A DNA stretch of 64,000 nt from positions 62,001-126,000 of the forward strand of contig JAFRUO010000012.1 of assembly GCA_017438845.1 (NCBI GenBank). The letters are read 5' to 3'. Source of the DNA: Clostridia bacterium (GTDB taxonomy: Bacteria; Bacillota; Clostridia; Oscillospirales; Acutalibacteraceae). The position numbers and the translations under genes are program-made. Below are positions 53,293 to 61,922 of the stretch, one piece after another. Below the pieces are notes generated by a model, which saw only the letters and a program-made list of their open reading frames with translations, made no database searches and was not told where the DNA came from. Within the stretch, counting starts at the first letter, position 1. Each line of letters starts with the position of its first letter.

Positions 53293-53379
53293 ATGGACGC
53301 AGGCAGTCAAAAAAGTACAGATTCCGTACCGCGATCTACGGTCTTTAGAAGCGGACTGTCGGTCCGTTACTTTCGGTAA
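53293..53379 (+). CDS. Possible 28-residue leader peptide before mgtE
   Basis: A short frame with ATG at 53293 preceded by GAGAGGTGAAAATA (good ribosome binding site), stop TAA at 53377-53379. It begins MDAGSQKSTDSVP and ends in an Arg-rich SVRYFR. It lies between the M-box terminator and mgtE. A stem AAAGTACA/TGTACTTT (53312-53319 with 53384-53391) spans it, with an inner GCGGAC/GTCCGT hairpin. This layout recalls leader-peptide control of magnesium transporters (such as MgtL in Salmonella), but homology is not implied. Confidence 0.45.
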   Translation: MDAGSQKSTDSVPRSTVFRSGLSVRYFR

Positions 53380-53436
53380 AATTTGTACTTTGTTTCTTCC
53401 TGTTTATTTTTTTCGGTAGTTTGGAGGGAAACAAAA

Positions 53437-54771
53437 ATGAACGATCAAATTTTAACTCTTTTAGAGGAAAAGAACTATCATCAGCTAAAAATACTTTTGT
53501 CGCAGATGAATGAGGCGGATATTGCCTCTATTCTTGTTGATGCGCCGGAGGACGCATTGCCTCTGCTTTACAGAATACTTCCCAAGGAGCTCGCTTCCGA
53601 CGTCTTTGTTAATATGGATTCCGATACGCAGGAAATCCTTATTAAAGCCTTCAGCGATAAGGAGCTTCGCGAGGTGCTTGACGAGCTTTATGTTGACGAC
53701 GCTGTTGACATTATTGAGGAAATGCCTGCGACTGTGGTTAAAAGAATTTTACAGCACACCGACCCCGAGGTAAGAAAGAGCATTAACGAAATTCTTAAAT
53801 ACCCCGAGGACTCAGCGGGCAGTCTTATGACAATTGAGTTTGTCGACCTGAAGAAATATATGACGGTTGACGACGCATTTACAAGAATCCGCCGCACGGG
53901 CGTTGACAAGGAAACGATTTACGTCTGTTACGTTACCGACGAAAACAGAAAGCTTCTCGGTCTTGTTACGGTCAAGGATCTTTTGCTTTCCGACAAAAGC
54001 AAAAAGATGTTTGAAATAATGGAAACAAACGTAATTTACGTCAGCACCCTTGAGGACAAGGAAATAGTTGCGGACAAGTTCCAGAAGTACGACCTTATGG
54101 CAATTCCCGTCGTTGACAACGAGCACCGACTTGTCGGAATCGTAACCTTCGACGACGCTATGGACGTTTTGCAGGAGGAGAACACCGAGGACATCGAAAA
54201 GATGGCGGCTATTACGCCCACGGACAAGCCGTACCTTAAAATGGGCGTTTTTGAAACCTGGAAAAAGAGATTTCCCTGGCTTCTTTTACTTATGGTTTCC
54301 GCCACGTTTACGGGCAAGATTATCCAGAATTTTGAAAGCGCCTTGCAGGCGCAGATAGTGCTTACCTCGTTTATCCCGATGCTTATGGACACGGGCGGAA
54401 ACTGCGGCGGTCAGGCTTCGGTTACGATTATCCGCGGACTGTCGCTTGGCGACATTGATTACCGTGATGTTTTCAAGGTTATCTGGAAGGAATTCCGTGT
54501 TGCCTTCCTCTGCGGTATCACACTCGCAATTGCCAGCTTTTTAAAGCTTATGTATATCGACCACGTTGATATACTCGTTGCATTAACTGTTTGCGTAACT
54601 ATGATTATCACAATCATCTGTGCAAAGTTTGTCGGCTCAACACTGCCGATTCTTGCAAAGCGAATCGGCTTCGACCCGGCGGTAATGGCAAGCCCGTTTA
54701 TCACAACCATCGTCGACGCTATTTCGCTCGTACTCTATTTTGAGGTTGCAGGGCTTATTCTTAAAATATAA
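53437..54771 (+). CDS. mgtE: Magnesium transporter MgtE
   Basis: 444 residues. An N-terminal superhelical domain (DQILTLLEEKNYHQLKILL through about 130) and a CBS pair (about 135-250; YPEDSAGSLMTIEFVDLKKY and LMAIPVVDNEHRLVGIVTF) form the cytosolic Mg2+ sensor. Five membrane helices follow from about residue 285, with the pore segment LMDTGGNCGGQASVTIIRG. The start at 53437 follows GGAGGGAAAC; an in-frame extension to 53383 overlaps this site and the leader. It is regulated by the upstream M-box and probably by its own sensor domain. Confidence 0.95.
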   Translation: MNDQILTLLEEKNYHQLKILLSQMNEADIASILVDAPEDALPLLYRILPKELASDVFVNMDSDTQEILIKAFSDKELREVLDELYVDDAVDIIEEMPATVVKRILQHTDPEVRKSINEILKYPEDSAGSLMTIEFVDLKKYMTVDDAFTRIRRTGVDKETIYVCYVTDENRKLLGLVTVKDLLLSDKSKKMFEIMETNVIYVSTLEDKEIVADKFQKYDLMAIPVVDNEHRLVGIVTFDDAMDVLQEENTEDIEKMAAITPTDKPYLKMGVFETWKKRFPWLLLLMVSATFTGKIIQNFESALQAQIVLTSFIPMLMDTGGNCGGQASVTIIRGLSLGDIDYRDVFKVIWKEFRVAFLCGITLAIASFLKLMYIDHVDILVALTVCVTMIITIICAKFVGSTLPILAKRIGFDPAVMASPFITTIVDAISLVLYFEVAGLILKI

Positions 54772-54778
54772 AACAAAG

Positions 54779-54805
54779 GGCGGGGGCTTAGCTCCCGCCT
54801 TTTTT
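54779..54805 (+). terminator. mgtE terminator
   Basis: GGCGGGGGC (54779-54787), loop TTA, GCTCCCGCC (54791-54799), then six T. Confidence 0.9.
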
Positions 54806-54877
54806 CTTGAAATCGCATATTTTTTCTCTGTTCCAAAAAAAATTTTAAATTCGACATTAAATTGTTACATTTGTACA

Positions 54878-54906
54878 TTGACCTAAATATATGTAAATGT
54901 TATAAT
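54878..54906 (+). promoter_or_regulatory. Purine operon promoter
   Basis: -35 TTGACC at 54878-54883, a 17-bp spacer, and -10 TATAAT at 54901-54906. Confidence 0.75.
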
Positions 54907-54923
54907 CTAAATACAAAATATAG

Positions 54924-54996
54924 ATGTCCTGCAACTGACGGATAATGTGGAGCACCACAGAGGAGCAGGAACAGATATTTGTCGACCGTCTGGGCA
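54924..54996 (+). ncRNA. ZTP (pfl) riboswitch
   Basis: The aptamer reads CCTGCAACTGACGG ... TGTGGAGCACCACAGAGGAGCAGG in its first domain, then a short linker and the conserved pseudoknot/ligand domain ACCGTCTGGGCA. ACTGACGG matches the family's ACTGGCG block, and CCGTCTGGGC its CCGCCTGGGC block. ZTP/ZMP accumulates when 10-formyl-tetrahydrofolate is short and turns these genes on. It precedes a full purine operon with a formate channel gene, as expected. A purine, SAM or THF aptamer does not fit. Confidence 0.85.
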
Positions 54997-55031
54997 TACT
55001 TTGTATCCAATGTGCAAGTGTGTCCTTTTTT
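54992..55031 (+). terminator. Expression-platform terminator of the ZTP riboswitch
   Basis: GGGCATACTTTG (54992-55003) pairs with CAAGTGTGTCC (55015-55025) with one bulge and G-T pairs, then six T. Its 5' arm is the GGGC part of the aptamer's second domain, so ligand binding and termination exclude each other. Confidence 0.8.
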
Positions 55032-55056
55032 ATTTTTTCATCACGGAGGAAGTTTC

Positions 55057-55545
55057 ATGAAAAAAGTCGGAATTATAATGGGAAGCGATTCCGATCTCCC
55101 CATTGTTAAAAAGGCTACCGATACCTTACAAAGCTTCGGTGTTCCCTTTGAGGTGCATGTTTATTCGGCGCACCGTACTCCGCTTGAAGCTAAGCAGTTT
55201 GCCGAAACTGCCAAGGAGAACGGCTTCGGCGTAATTATTGCGGCTGCCGGAATGGCGGCACACTTAGCAGGCGCCATTGCCGCAAACACTACGCTTCCGG
55301 TAATCGGTATTCCCTGTAAATCTTCAAATCTTGACGGCATTGATGCGCTTCTGTCAACAGTTCAAATGCCTTCCGGTATTCCGGTAGCTACTGTTGCAAT
55401 TAACGGAGCAGTCAATGCCGCTTTATTATCCTGTCAGATACTTGCTTTAAGCGACGACGATTTAGCCGAAAAGCTCCTTGAAAAACGCCGTAAGGACGCT
55501 GAAGCCGTACTTGCCAAGGATAAGGAAATAATGTCACGTTTATAA
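55057..55545 (+). CDS. purE: N5-carboxyaminoimidazole ribonucleotide mutase
   Basis: Converts N5-CAIR to CAIR in purine synthesis (class I PurE). The 162 residues start [17 protein letters not shown] with the phosphate-binding loop, [12 protein letters not shown] with the catalytic His near residue 41, and [14 protein letters not shown] at the end. The ATG at 55057 follows CGGAGGAAG; in-frame codons upstream lie in the terminator. No purK is in the window; its partner may be elsewhere. First gene of the operon. Confidence 0.95.
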   Translation: MKKVGIIMGSDSDLPIVKKATDTLQSFGVPFEVHVYSAHRTPLEAKQFAETAKENGFGVIIAAAGMAAHLAGAIAANTTLPVIGIPCKSSNLDGIDALLSTVQMPSGIPVATVAINGAVNAALLSCQILALSDDDLAEKLLEKRRKDAEAVLAKDKEIMSRL

Positions 55546-55565
55546 TTAAATCGGAGGTATATATT

Positions 55566-56276
55566 ATGCAGAAAATTGAACAGCTCTATGAAGGAAAAGC
55601 AAAAAAGGTATATTCAACTGAGGATGAAAACCTTGTTATCGTTTCATATAAGGACGACGCAACCGCATTTGACGGCTTAAAGAAGGGCACTATCAGCGGT
55701 AAGGGTGTTGTTAATAACCGTATGTCGAACTTCCTTATGCAGATTCTTGAAAAGAACGGCGTTAAGACACATTTTGTCGAGGAATTAAACGACAGGGAAA
55801 CTGTTGTCAAAAAGGTTTCAATCGTACCCCTTGAGGTTATAATCAGAAACATTTCGGCAGGCTCCTTTGCAAAACGCTTCGGAGTAGAGGAGGGCATTGT
55901 TTTCGAAGAGCCGACAATTGAGTTCTCATATAAAAACGACGACCTTCATGACCCGCTTATGAACGCTTACCATGCAATCGCTCTCGGACTTGCAACCAGA
56001 GAGGAAATTGAAGAAATCAAAGCTATGGCGTTCAAAGTTAACTCTGTTTTAAAGGAATATTTCTTAAAGCTAAACGTTAAGCTTGTTGACTTTAAACTTG
56101 AATTCGGCAGACTTGCAGACGGCACTATCGTTCTTGCGGATGAAATTTCTCCCGACACCTGCCGTTTCTGGGACAAGGTCACAAATGAAAAGCTTGACAA
56201 GGACAGATTCCGCAGAGATCTCGGTGGAGTAGAGGATGCATATACCGAGATGATGCACAGAGTATTCGGAGATTAA
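55566..56276 (+). CDS. purC: Phosphoribosylaminoimidazole-succinocarboxamide synthase
   Basis: Couples CAIR with aspartate using ATP to give SAICAR. The 236 residues show [10 protein letters not shown] at the N-terminus, the [17 protein letters not shown] loop near 38, the signature [18 protein letters not shown] near residue 89, and the C-terminal [26 protein letters not shown] precedes the ATG. It follows purE by 20 bp, the usual order in Firmicutes. Confidence 0.96.
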   Translation: MQKIEQLYEGKAKKVYSTEDENLVIVSYKDDATAFDGLKKGTISGKGVVNNRMSNFLMQILEKNGVKTHFVEELNDRETVVKKVSIVPLEVIIRNISAGSFAKRFGVEEGIVFEEPTIEFSYKNDDLHDPLMNAYHAIALGLATREEIEEIKAMAFKVNSVLKEYFLKLNVKLVDFKLEFGRLADGTIVLADEISPDTCRFWDKVTNEKLDKDRFRRDLGGVEDAYTEMMHRVFGD

Positions 56277-56292
56277 AATCGGAGGAAAACAA

Positions 56293-57717
56293 ATGGGCGG
56301 TTTTTTCGGAGTAGCTTCTAAAACAGATTGTATGGCGGACCTGTTCTTCGGCGTTGATTATCATTCTCACCTCGGTACTCGCCGGGGCGGACTTGCCGCA
56401 TATGACAAGGAAATCGGTCTGCAAAGAAAAATACATAAAATTGAAAACTCTCCATTCAGGACCAAGTTCGAACATATTTTTAATGAAATGACCGGCACTT
56501 CCGGTATTGGCTGTATCAGTGACACGGATCCGCAGCCTATGCTCATTCGTTCAAACCTTGGAACTTATGCGGTTTGCATGATAGGCATAATTAATAATTC
56601 TGCTGAGCTTATTGACCGTTATCTTTCCTTCAGCGGAGGCCACTTTGACGCTATGACCGGAGGAAAAGTTAACTCTACCGAATTGCTCGCCGCACTAATA
56701 AATCAGAAAAGTAATTTTACCGACGGCATACGTTTTGCTCAAAAATCTATTGAAGGCACTGCTTCAATTCTGATTCTTAAAGAGGACGGTACAATTATTG
56801 CCGCAAGGGATCTGGTAGGCAGACTTCCGGTTTGTATCGGCAAAAACGAAAACGGCTTTGCAGTTTCTTTTGAGGATTTTGCTTATCAAAAATTAGGTTA
56901 CGAGGACTACAAGGAATTAGGACCCGGAGAAATCGTTGAAATTACACCCGACAGTGTTAAACAGGTTAAGGAGCCCGGTAAAAAAATGCGTATATGCTCC
57001 TTCCTTTGGTCTTATTACGGTTATCCGACCTCAACTTATGAGGGCGTAAACGTTGAAGCCATGCGTTGCAGAAACGGCAGAATAATGGCTCAGAACGAAG
57101 CCGAGGCATTGAAAAATGCCGATATTGACTATGTCGGCGGGGTTCCCGATTCTGGTACTCCTCACGCAATCGGTTTTGCTAACGAAAGCAAAATTCCTTT
57201 TGCAAGGGCGTTTATAAAATATACTCCGACTTGGTCGAGAAGCTTTATGCCCGTTAACCAGACCGACAGAAACAAAATTGCAAAGATGAAGCAAATCCCT
57301 GTTTTTGAGTTAATTAAGAACAAAAACCTTCTTTTTGTTGACGACTCAATTGTAAGAGGCACTCAGCTTCGTGAAACTGTTGAATTTCTTTATGAGAACG
57401 GTGCTGCAAGCGTACATATGCGTTCTGCTTGTCCGCCTATTATGTATGGATGTAAATACCTTAACTTCTCAAGAGCTACCAGCGAATTGGAGCTTATTGC
57501 AAGACGAGTTATTCTTGAAAACGAAGGTGAAGAGGGCTTTAAGCATATCGAGGAATATTCAGACGCATCTACTCAAAGAGGTAAAGCGCTCAGAAGGCTT
57601 ATCTGTGAAAAATTTCACTTCGCTTCACTTGAGTTTCAGTCAATTGACGGCATTATCAAGTCTATAGGTATTCCCGAAGAAAACCTATGCACATATTGCT
57701 GGAACGGAAAGGAATAA
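56293..57717 (+). CDS. purF: Amidophosphoribosyltransferase-like protein lacking the N-terminal nucleophile Cys
   Basis: In the place of PurF, which makes phosphoribosylamine from PRPP and glutamine. The C-terminal half is a clear PRPP transferase with [13 protein letters not shown] near residue 344-356 and [12 protein letters not shown] near 284. Cysteines that in Bacillus PurF hold a [4Fe-4S] cluster are kept (MRICSFLW near 235, and LCTYCWNG at the C-terminus). But the protein starts [10 protein letters not shown] rather than M-C-G. The usual HRGQESAG block is replaced by [12 protein letters not shown], and the NG block reads GIINNSAE. The start is firm (GGAGG at 56281-56285). Either the glutaminase is dead and ammonia is used, or chemistry differs. 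Confidence 0.85.
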   Translation: MGGFFGVASKTDCMADLFFGVDYHSHLGTRRGGLAAYDKEIGLQRKIHKIENSPFRTKFEHIFNEMTGTSGIGCISDTDPQPMLIRSNLGTYAVCMIGIINNSAELIDRYLSFSGGHFDAMTGGKVNSTELLAALINQKSNFTDGIRFAQKSIEGTASILILKEDGTIIAARDLVGRLPVCIGKNENGFAVSFEDFAYQKLGYEDYKELGPGEIVEITPDSVKQVKEPGKKMRICSFLWSYYGYPTSTYEGVNVEAMRCRNGRIMAQNEAEALKNADIDYVGGVPDSGTPHAIGFANESKIPFARAFIKYTPTWSRSFMPVNQTDRNKIAKMKQIPVFELIKNKNLLFVDDSIVRGTQLRETVEFLYENGAASVHMRSACPPIMYGCKYLNFSRATSELELIARRVILENEGEEGFKHIEEYSDASTQRGKALRRLICEKFHFASLEFQSIDGIIKSIGIPEENLCTYCWNGKE

Positions 57718-57721
57718 AACT

Positions 57722-58765
57722 ATGAACACTAATTCCAAATCAGACGCTTATGCTTCGGCAGGCGTTGATATTACAGCCGGCTATAAATCCGTTGAGCTTA
57801 TGAAAGAGCATATTAAAAAAACCGTGACTCCCGGTGTTATGTCGGGAATCGGCGGATTCGGCGGTCTTTTCAGTCTTGATTTAAACGGTATTAAAAACCC
57901 CGTGCTTGTAAGCGGGACCGACGGCGTAGGCACTAAGCTCAAAATTGCTTTTCTTACCGGTAAAAACGACACTGTCGGAATTGACTGCGTTGCAATGTGC
58001 GTAAACGACATTATCTGTTGCGGCGCTAAACCGTTGTTTTTCCTTGATTATATTGCTTGCGGAAAAAATTATCCCGAAAAAATAGCAGATATTGTCAAGG
58101 GCGTCAGTGAAGGCTGTATTCAGTCCGGCGCTGCGCTTATCGGCGGAGAAACTGCTGAGATGCCCGGCTTTTATCCCGAGGACGAATACGACCTTGCAGG
58201 CTATTGTACAGGCGTTGTTGACAGAGATAAAATAATAGATAACACCACTATGCAGGCAGGGGATACTGTTATTGCTCTTCCCTCGTCGGGAGTTCATTCC
58301 AACGGCTTTTCACTTGTAAGAAAGGTGTTTGATATTGAAAACCGCGATTTATCTGCTCCTTTAGAAGAGCTTGACGGGAAAAGTCTTGGGGAAGCTTTAC
58401 TTGAGCCTACAAAGATTTATGTTAAGCCTATACTGGCGTTGCTTGAAAAAGTCAAGGTAAAAGGCATTTCACATATTACGGGCGGCGGCTTTTACGAAAA
58501 TATTCCGAGAAGCATTCCCGACGGACTCGGAGCTAAAATCAACAAATCGGATGTTAAGGTTTTGCCTATCTTCAAGCTTATTCAAAAGGAAGGCAAAATT
58601 TCGGAAAGAGATATGTTCAACACCTATAATATGGGCGTAGGCATGAGCGTTATTGTTGATAAGAATGATGCTGAAAAAGCACTTGAAATTCTTAAGGCAA
58701 ATAACGAGGATGCATATATAATCGGCGAAATAATTAAATCAGAGGATAAAATAACGTTATGCTAA
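57722..58765 (+). CDS. purM: Phosphoribosylformylglycinamidine cyclo-ligase (AIR synthase)
   Basis: Closes FGAM to AIR with ATP. The 347 residues start [19 protein letters not shown], then [12 protein letters not shown] near 40, [15 protein letters not shown] near 62 and [11 protein letters not shown] near 140, all PurM hallmarks. It lies 4 bp after the purF-like gene and overlaps the FNT gene by 7 bp. Confidence 0.96.
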   Translation: MNTNSKSDAYASAGVDITAGYKSVELMKEHIKKTVTPGVMSGIGGFGGLFSLDLNGIKNPVLVSGTDGVGTKLKIAFLTGKNDTVGIDCVAMCVNDIICCGAKPLFFLDYIACGKNYPEKIADIVKGVSEGCIQSGAALIGGETAEMPGFYPEDEYDLAGYCTGVVDRDKIIDNTTMQAGDTVIALPSSGVHSNGFSLVRKVFDIENRDLSAPLEELDGKSLGEALLEPTKIYVKPILALLEKVKVKGISHITGGGFYENIPRSIPDGLGAKINKSDVKVLPIFKLIQKEGKISERDMFNTYNMGVGMSVIVDKNDAEKALEILKANNEDAYIIGEIIKSEDKITLC

Positions 58766-59364
58766 ACAAAATTCTTTCGGGTATTTCGGCAGGTATTTTA
58801 ATTTCCATCGGCGGCAGTGTGTTTCTTGCGTGCGACAACAAATATGTCGGCGCGGTTTTGTTCAGCGTTGCACTGCTTTGTATCTGTATAAAAGGTTATT
58901 CTCTTTATACGGGGAAAATCGGATTTATCCCCGAAAAGCATGACAAGGAAGCTTTTTCCGTCCTGCTTCTCGGACTTTTCGGAAACCTTATAGGAACGGT
59001 CGTTTGCGGATATGCTATTCGCTTTGCGTTACCTGCGCTCGGCGATACTGCCGAAAAAATCTGTTCGCTTAAGCTTGAACTGACTTTACCGCAAACTTTT
59101 ATCAGAGGTGTTTTTTGCGGAATACTTATGTACCTTGCGGTCAGCATTTTTCGTGACAAGCAGAAGGTTATCGGAATACTTTTCTGCATACCGGTTTTTA
59201 TTCTTGCGGGCTTTGAGCACTCGGTTGCAGATATGTTTTACTTTGCTTCTTCGGGTATTGTAAGCTTGAAAGCGTGTCTGTTTATTTTGCTTGTTATTCT
59301 CGGCAATACCGTAGGCGGTATGCTTTTACCTATTCTTATGAAACCTCAGAAGGAGAATATTTAA
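58759..59364 (+). CDS. Formate/nitrite transporter (FNT) family channel, short form
   Basis: 201 residues with about six hydrophobic segments; shorter than FocA/NirC (about 270-280). FNT landmarks include the N-terminal [42 protein letters not shown] (the central conserved His region) and [12 protein letters not shown]. Sitting between purM and purN under a ZTP riboswitch, it probably brings in formate for 10-formyl-tetrahydrofolate, which PurN and the AICAR formyltransferase need. That role is inferred from context. Confidence 0.85.
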   Translation: MLNKILSGISAGILISIGGSVFLACDNKYVGAVLFSVALLCICIKGYSLYTGKIGFIPEKHDKEAFSVLLLGLFGNLIGTVVCGYAIRFALPALGDTAEKICSLKLELTLPQTFIRGVFCGILMYLAVSIFRDKQKVIGILFCIPVFILAGFEHSVADMFYFASSGIVSLKACLFILLVILGNTVGGMLLPILMKPQKENI

Positions 59365-59367
59365 GTA

Positions 59368-59973
59368 ATGAATAAAGCTAAAATAGCCGTTCTTGTTTCG
59401 GGCGGCGGTACAAATCTGCAGGCGCTTATTGACGCAAATAAAAGCGGTATAATAAAAAGCGGTGAAATAGTACTTGTCATTTCCAATAAGCCTGATGCTT
59501 ACGCTCTTGAAAGAGCAAGGAAAAACAGTATTGAGGCACTTGTAATTAATAACCGTGAATACTCTTCAAGGGCGGATTTTGAAGAAAAGCTTATTAAGGA
59601 GATCGATTCACGAAATATAGATATTATAGTTCTTGCGGGCTTTATGTGTATACTGACCGAAAAATTCACTTCACATTATCCGAAAAAAATTATCAACGTA
59701 CATCCGGCGCTGATTCCTTCCTTTTGCGGTGAAGGCTTTTACGGGCTTAAGGTTCATGAAGCGGCTCTGAAAAAGGGTGTTAAGGTCACGGGCGCTACTG
59801 TACATTTTGTCAATGAAATTCCCGACGGCGGAGAGATTATCATGCAAAAGGCAGTCGAGGTTCTTGACGGTGACACGCCTGAAGTATTGCAAAGACGTGT
59901 TATGGAGCAGGCTGAGTGGATTATTCTTCCTGCTTCGGTTGAAAAAGTGGCTAATGAAATTATAAATAAATAA
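59368..59973 (+). CDS. purN: Phosphoribosylglycinamide formyltransferase
   Basis: Formylates GAR using 10-formyl-tetrahydrofolate. The 201 residues show AVLVSGGGTNLQALID near residue 8, the catalytic block IINVHPALIPSFCGEGFYG near 108 with the conserved Asn and His, and TGATVHFVNEIPDGGEII with the Asp near 144. It follows the FNT gene by 3 bp, so formate entry and its first purine use are adjacent. Confidence 0.96.
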   Translation: MNKAKIAVLVSGGGTNLQALIDANKSGIIKSGEIVLVISNKPDAYALERARKNSIEALVINNREYSSRADFEEKLIKEIDSRNIDIIVLAGFMCILTEKFTSHYPKKIINVHPALIPSFCGEGFYGLKVHEAALKKGVKVTGATVHFVNEIPDGGEIIMQKAVEVLDGDTPEVLQRRVMEQAEWIILPASVEKVANEIINK

Positions 59974-59990
59974 ACGAAAGGGCGAAAACT

Positions 59991-60707
59991 ATGGAAGTTA
60001 AAAATCTTGCAGCAGAGCTTAATTCACTAGAGTATCACGGCAGAGGAATAATGCTCGGCAAAAGCGTTGACGGCAGTAAAGCTATTGCTATTTACTTTAT
60101 TATGGGCAGAAGCGAAAACAGCCGCAACAGAGTATTTGTCGAAGACGGGGAGGGTATTCGTACTCAGGCCTTTGACGAATCCAAAATGGTTGACCCTCAT
60201 CTTATTATTTATGCTCCCGTCAGAGTACTCGGTAATAAGACCATTGTTACCAACGGAGACCAGACCGATACAATTTATGAGCTTATGGACAGACAGATGA
60301 CCTTTGAGCAGGCTCTTCGTACAAGGGAATTTGAGGATGACGCTCCTAACTACACACCCCGTATTTCAGGTATTATCCGTCTTGAAAGCGGAGATATGAA
60401 TTTTGCGCTGTCTATTCTTAAATCAGCATACGGCAATCCCGACTCCTGTGAAAGATTCACTTACGCATATTCTAACCCTCTTCCGGGCAAAGCAAAGTTT
60501 ATTCACACTTATAAAGCGGCAGGCAATCCTTTGCCGAGCTTTGAGGGCGAGCCTAAGACTGTTGAGCTTCCCGACCTTGATATTGACGATATGACCGAGC
60601 TTGTTTGGAACAATCTTAATATTGACAACAAGGTTTCGCTCTTTGTCAGATACATCGATGTCAATACAGGTAAATACGAATCAAGAATAGTAAACAAAAA
60701 CAAATAA
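59991..60707 (+). CDS. purO: IMP cyclohydrolase, PurO-like
   Basis: 238 residues of the stand-alone IMP cyclohydrolase family first known from archaea. The N-terminal YHGRGIMLGKSVDGSKAIA and IMGRSENSRNRVF, the central NYTPRISGIIRLESGD and the late NPLPSFEGEP match that family as I know it. It closes FAICAR to IMP, the final step. It is followed directly by a stand-alone AICAR formyltransferase, so the pair replaces the usual bifunctional PurH. Confidence 0.85.
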   Translation: MEVKNLAAELNSLEYHGRGIMLGKSVDGSKAIAIYFIMGRSENSRNRVFVEDGEGIRTQAFDESKMVDPHLIIYAPVRVLGNKTIVTNGDQTDTIYELMDRQMTFEQALRTREFEDDAPNYTPRISGIIRLESGDMNFALSILKSAYGNPDSCERFTYAYSNPLPGKAKFIHTYKAAGNPLPSFEGEPKTVELPDLDIDDMTELVWNNLNIDNKVSLFVRYIDVNTGKYESRIVNKNK

Positions 60708-60723
60708 TAAAGGAGTTAATACT

Positions 60724-61908
60724 ATGAAAGAATTTGAACTTAAATACGGATGTAACCCCAATCAGAAGCCTTCAAAAATTTATATGAAGGACGGAAGCGA
60801 CCTTCCCATCGAAATACTTTCGGGCAGACCCGGATATATAAACTTCCTTGACGCATTTAACTCCTGGCAGCTTGTTAAGGAGCTTAAAGAAGCTCTCGGA
60901 CTTCCTGCCGTTACTTCGTTTAAGCATGTCAGCCCCACCTCAGCTGCAGTCGGCATTAAGCTTCCGGAAAAGCTTAAAAAGGCTTGCTTTGTAGATGACA
61001 TTGAAGGTCTTGACGATTCTGCGCTTGCCTGTGCATACGCCAGGGCAAGAGGTACTGACCGTATGTGCTCCTTTGGCGACTGGGTTGCGCTTTCAGACGT
61101 TTGCGATGTTACAACTGCAAAGCTTATTGCCCGTGAGGTTTCCGACGGTATAATTGCTCCCGGTTATGAGCCCGAGGCTCTTGAAATCCTTAAAACCAAG
61201 AGAAAAGGAAACTATAACATTGTTAAAATAGATCCCGATTATGTTCCCGCAGAACAGGAAACAAAGCAGGTTTTCGGTATAACCTTTGAGCAGGGAAGAA
61301 ATAACTTTAAAATTGATGAGGAGCTTATTTCCAATATCGTTACCGATAACAAGGAAATGCCCGATTCGGCAAAGCGTGACCTCATTGTAGCGCTTATCAC
61401 TTTAAAGTATACTCAGTCAAATTCCGTTTGCTATGCTGTTGACGGACAGGCAATCGGCGTCGGCGCAGGACAGCAGTCAAGAATTCATTGCACACGTCTT
61501 GCCGGTTCGAAGGCGGACACCTGGTTCCTTCGTCAGTCCGATAAGGTTCTCAACCTTCCCTTTAAGCAGGACATCAGACGTCCTGACAGGGATAATGTAA
61601 TTGACGGTTATATTAATCAGAATGAAGAGGATGTTTGTGCAGACGGTATCTGGCAGAAGTATTTCACCAAACAGCCTGAACGCTTTACTGCGGAAGAGCA
61701 GAGAGCTTACCTTGATACTATTGACGGAGTTGCGCTCGGCTCCGATGCCTTCTTCCCGTTCAGTGATAACATTCAGCGCGCTCTTAAAAGCGGTGTTAAA
61801 TACATTGCAGAGCCCGGCGGTTCAATCCGTGATGATGCTGTTATTGAATGCTGTAACGAAAACGATATGGTAATGGCATTTACCGGAATGAGACTTTTCC
61901 ACCATTAA
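60724..61908 (+). CDS. Stand-alone AICAR formyltransferase (PurH C-terminal-like)
   Basis: 394 residues corresponding to the transformylase half of PurH. The active-site Lys-His appears in TSFKHVSPTSAAVG near residue 66, DRMCSFGDWVALSDVCD near 116, then GVGAGQQSRIHCTRLAGSKAD near 250 and ALGSDAFFPFSDNI near 337. No MGS-type IMP cyclohydrolase domain is attached. It uses 10-formyl-tetrahydrofolate to formylate AICAR. AAGGAG precedes the ATG. It sits between purO and purD. Confidence 0.93.
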   Translation: MKEFELKYGCNPNQKPSKIYMKDGSDLPIEILSGRPGYINFLDAFNSWQLVKELKEALGLPAVTSFKHVSPTSAAVGIKLPEKLKKACFVDDIEGLDDSALACAYARARGTDRMCSFGDWVALSDVCDVTTAKLIAREVSDGIIAPGYEPEALEILKTKRKGNYNIVKIDPDYVPAEQETKQVFGITFEQGRNNFKIDEELISNIVTDNKEMPDSAKRDLIVALITLKYTQSNSVCYAVDGQAIGVGAGQQSRIHCTRLAGSKADTWFLRQSDKVLNLPFKQDIRRPDRDNVIDGYINQNEEDVCADGIWQKYFTKQPERFTAEEQRAYLDTIDGVALGSDAFFPFSDNIQRALKSGVKYIAEPGGSIRDDAVIECCNENDMVMAFTGMRLFHH

Positions 61909-61922
61909 GGAGTAAAAATATA

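Noticed and set aside
54924..54996. A purine or tetrahydrofolate riboswitch before purE
   Set aside because: The purine aptamer's paired loops and conserved TATA/TCTACC segments are absent, while the CCGTCTGGGC domain and overlapping terminator fit the ZTP class.
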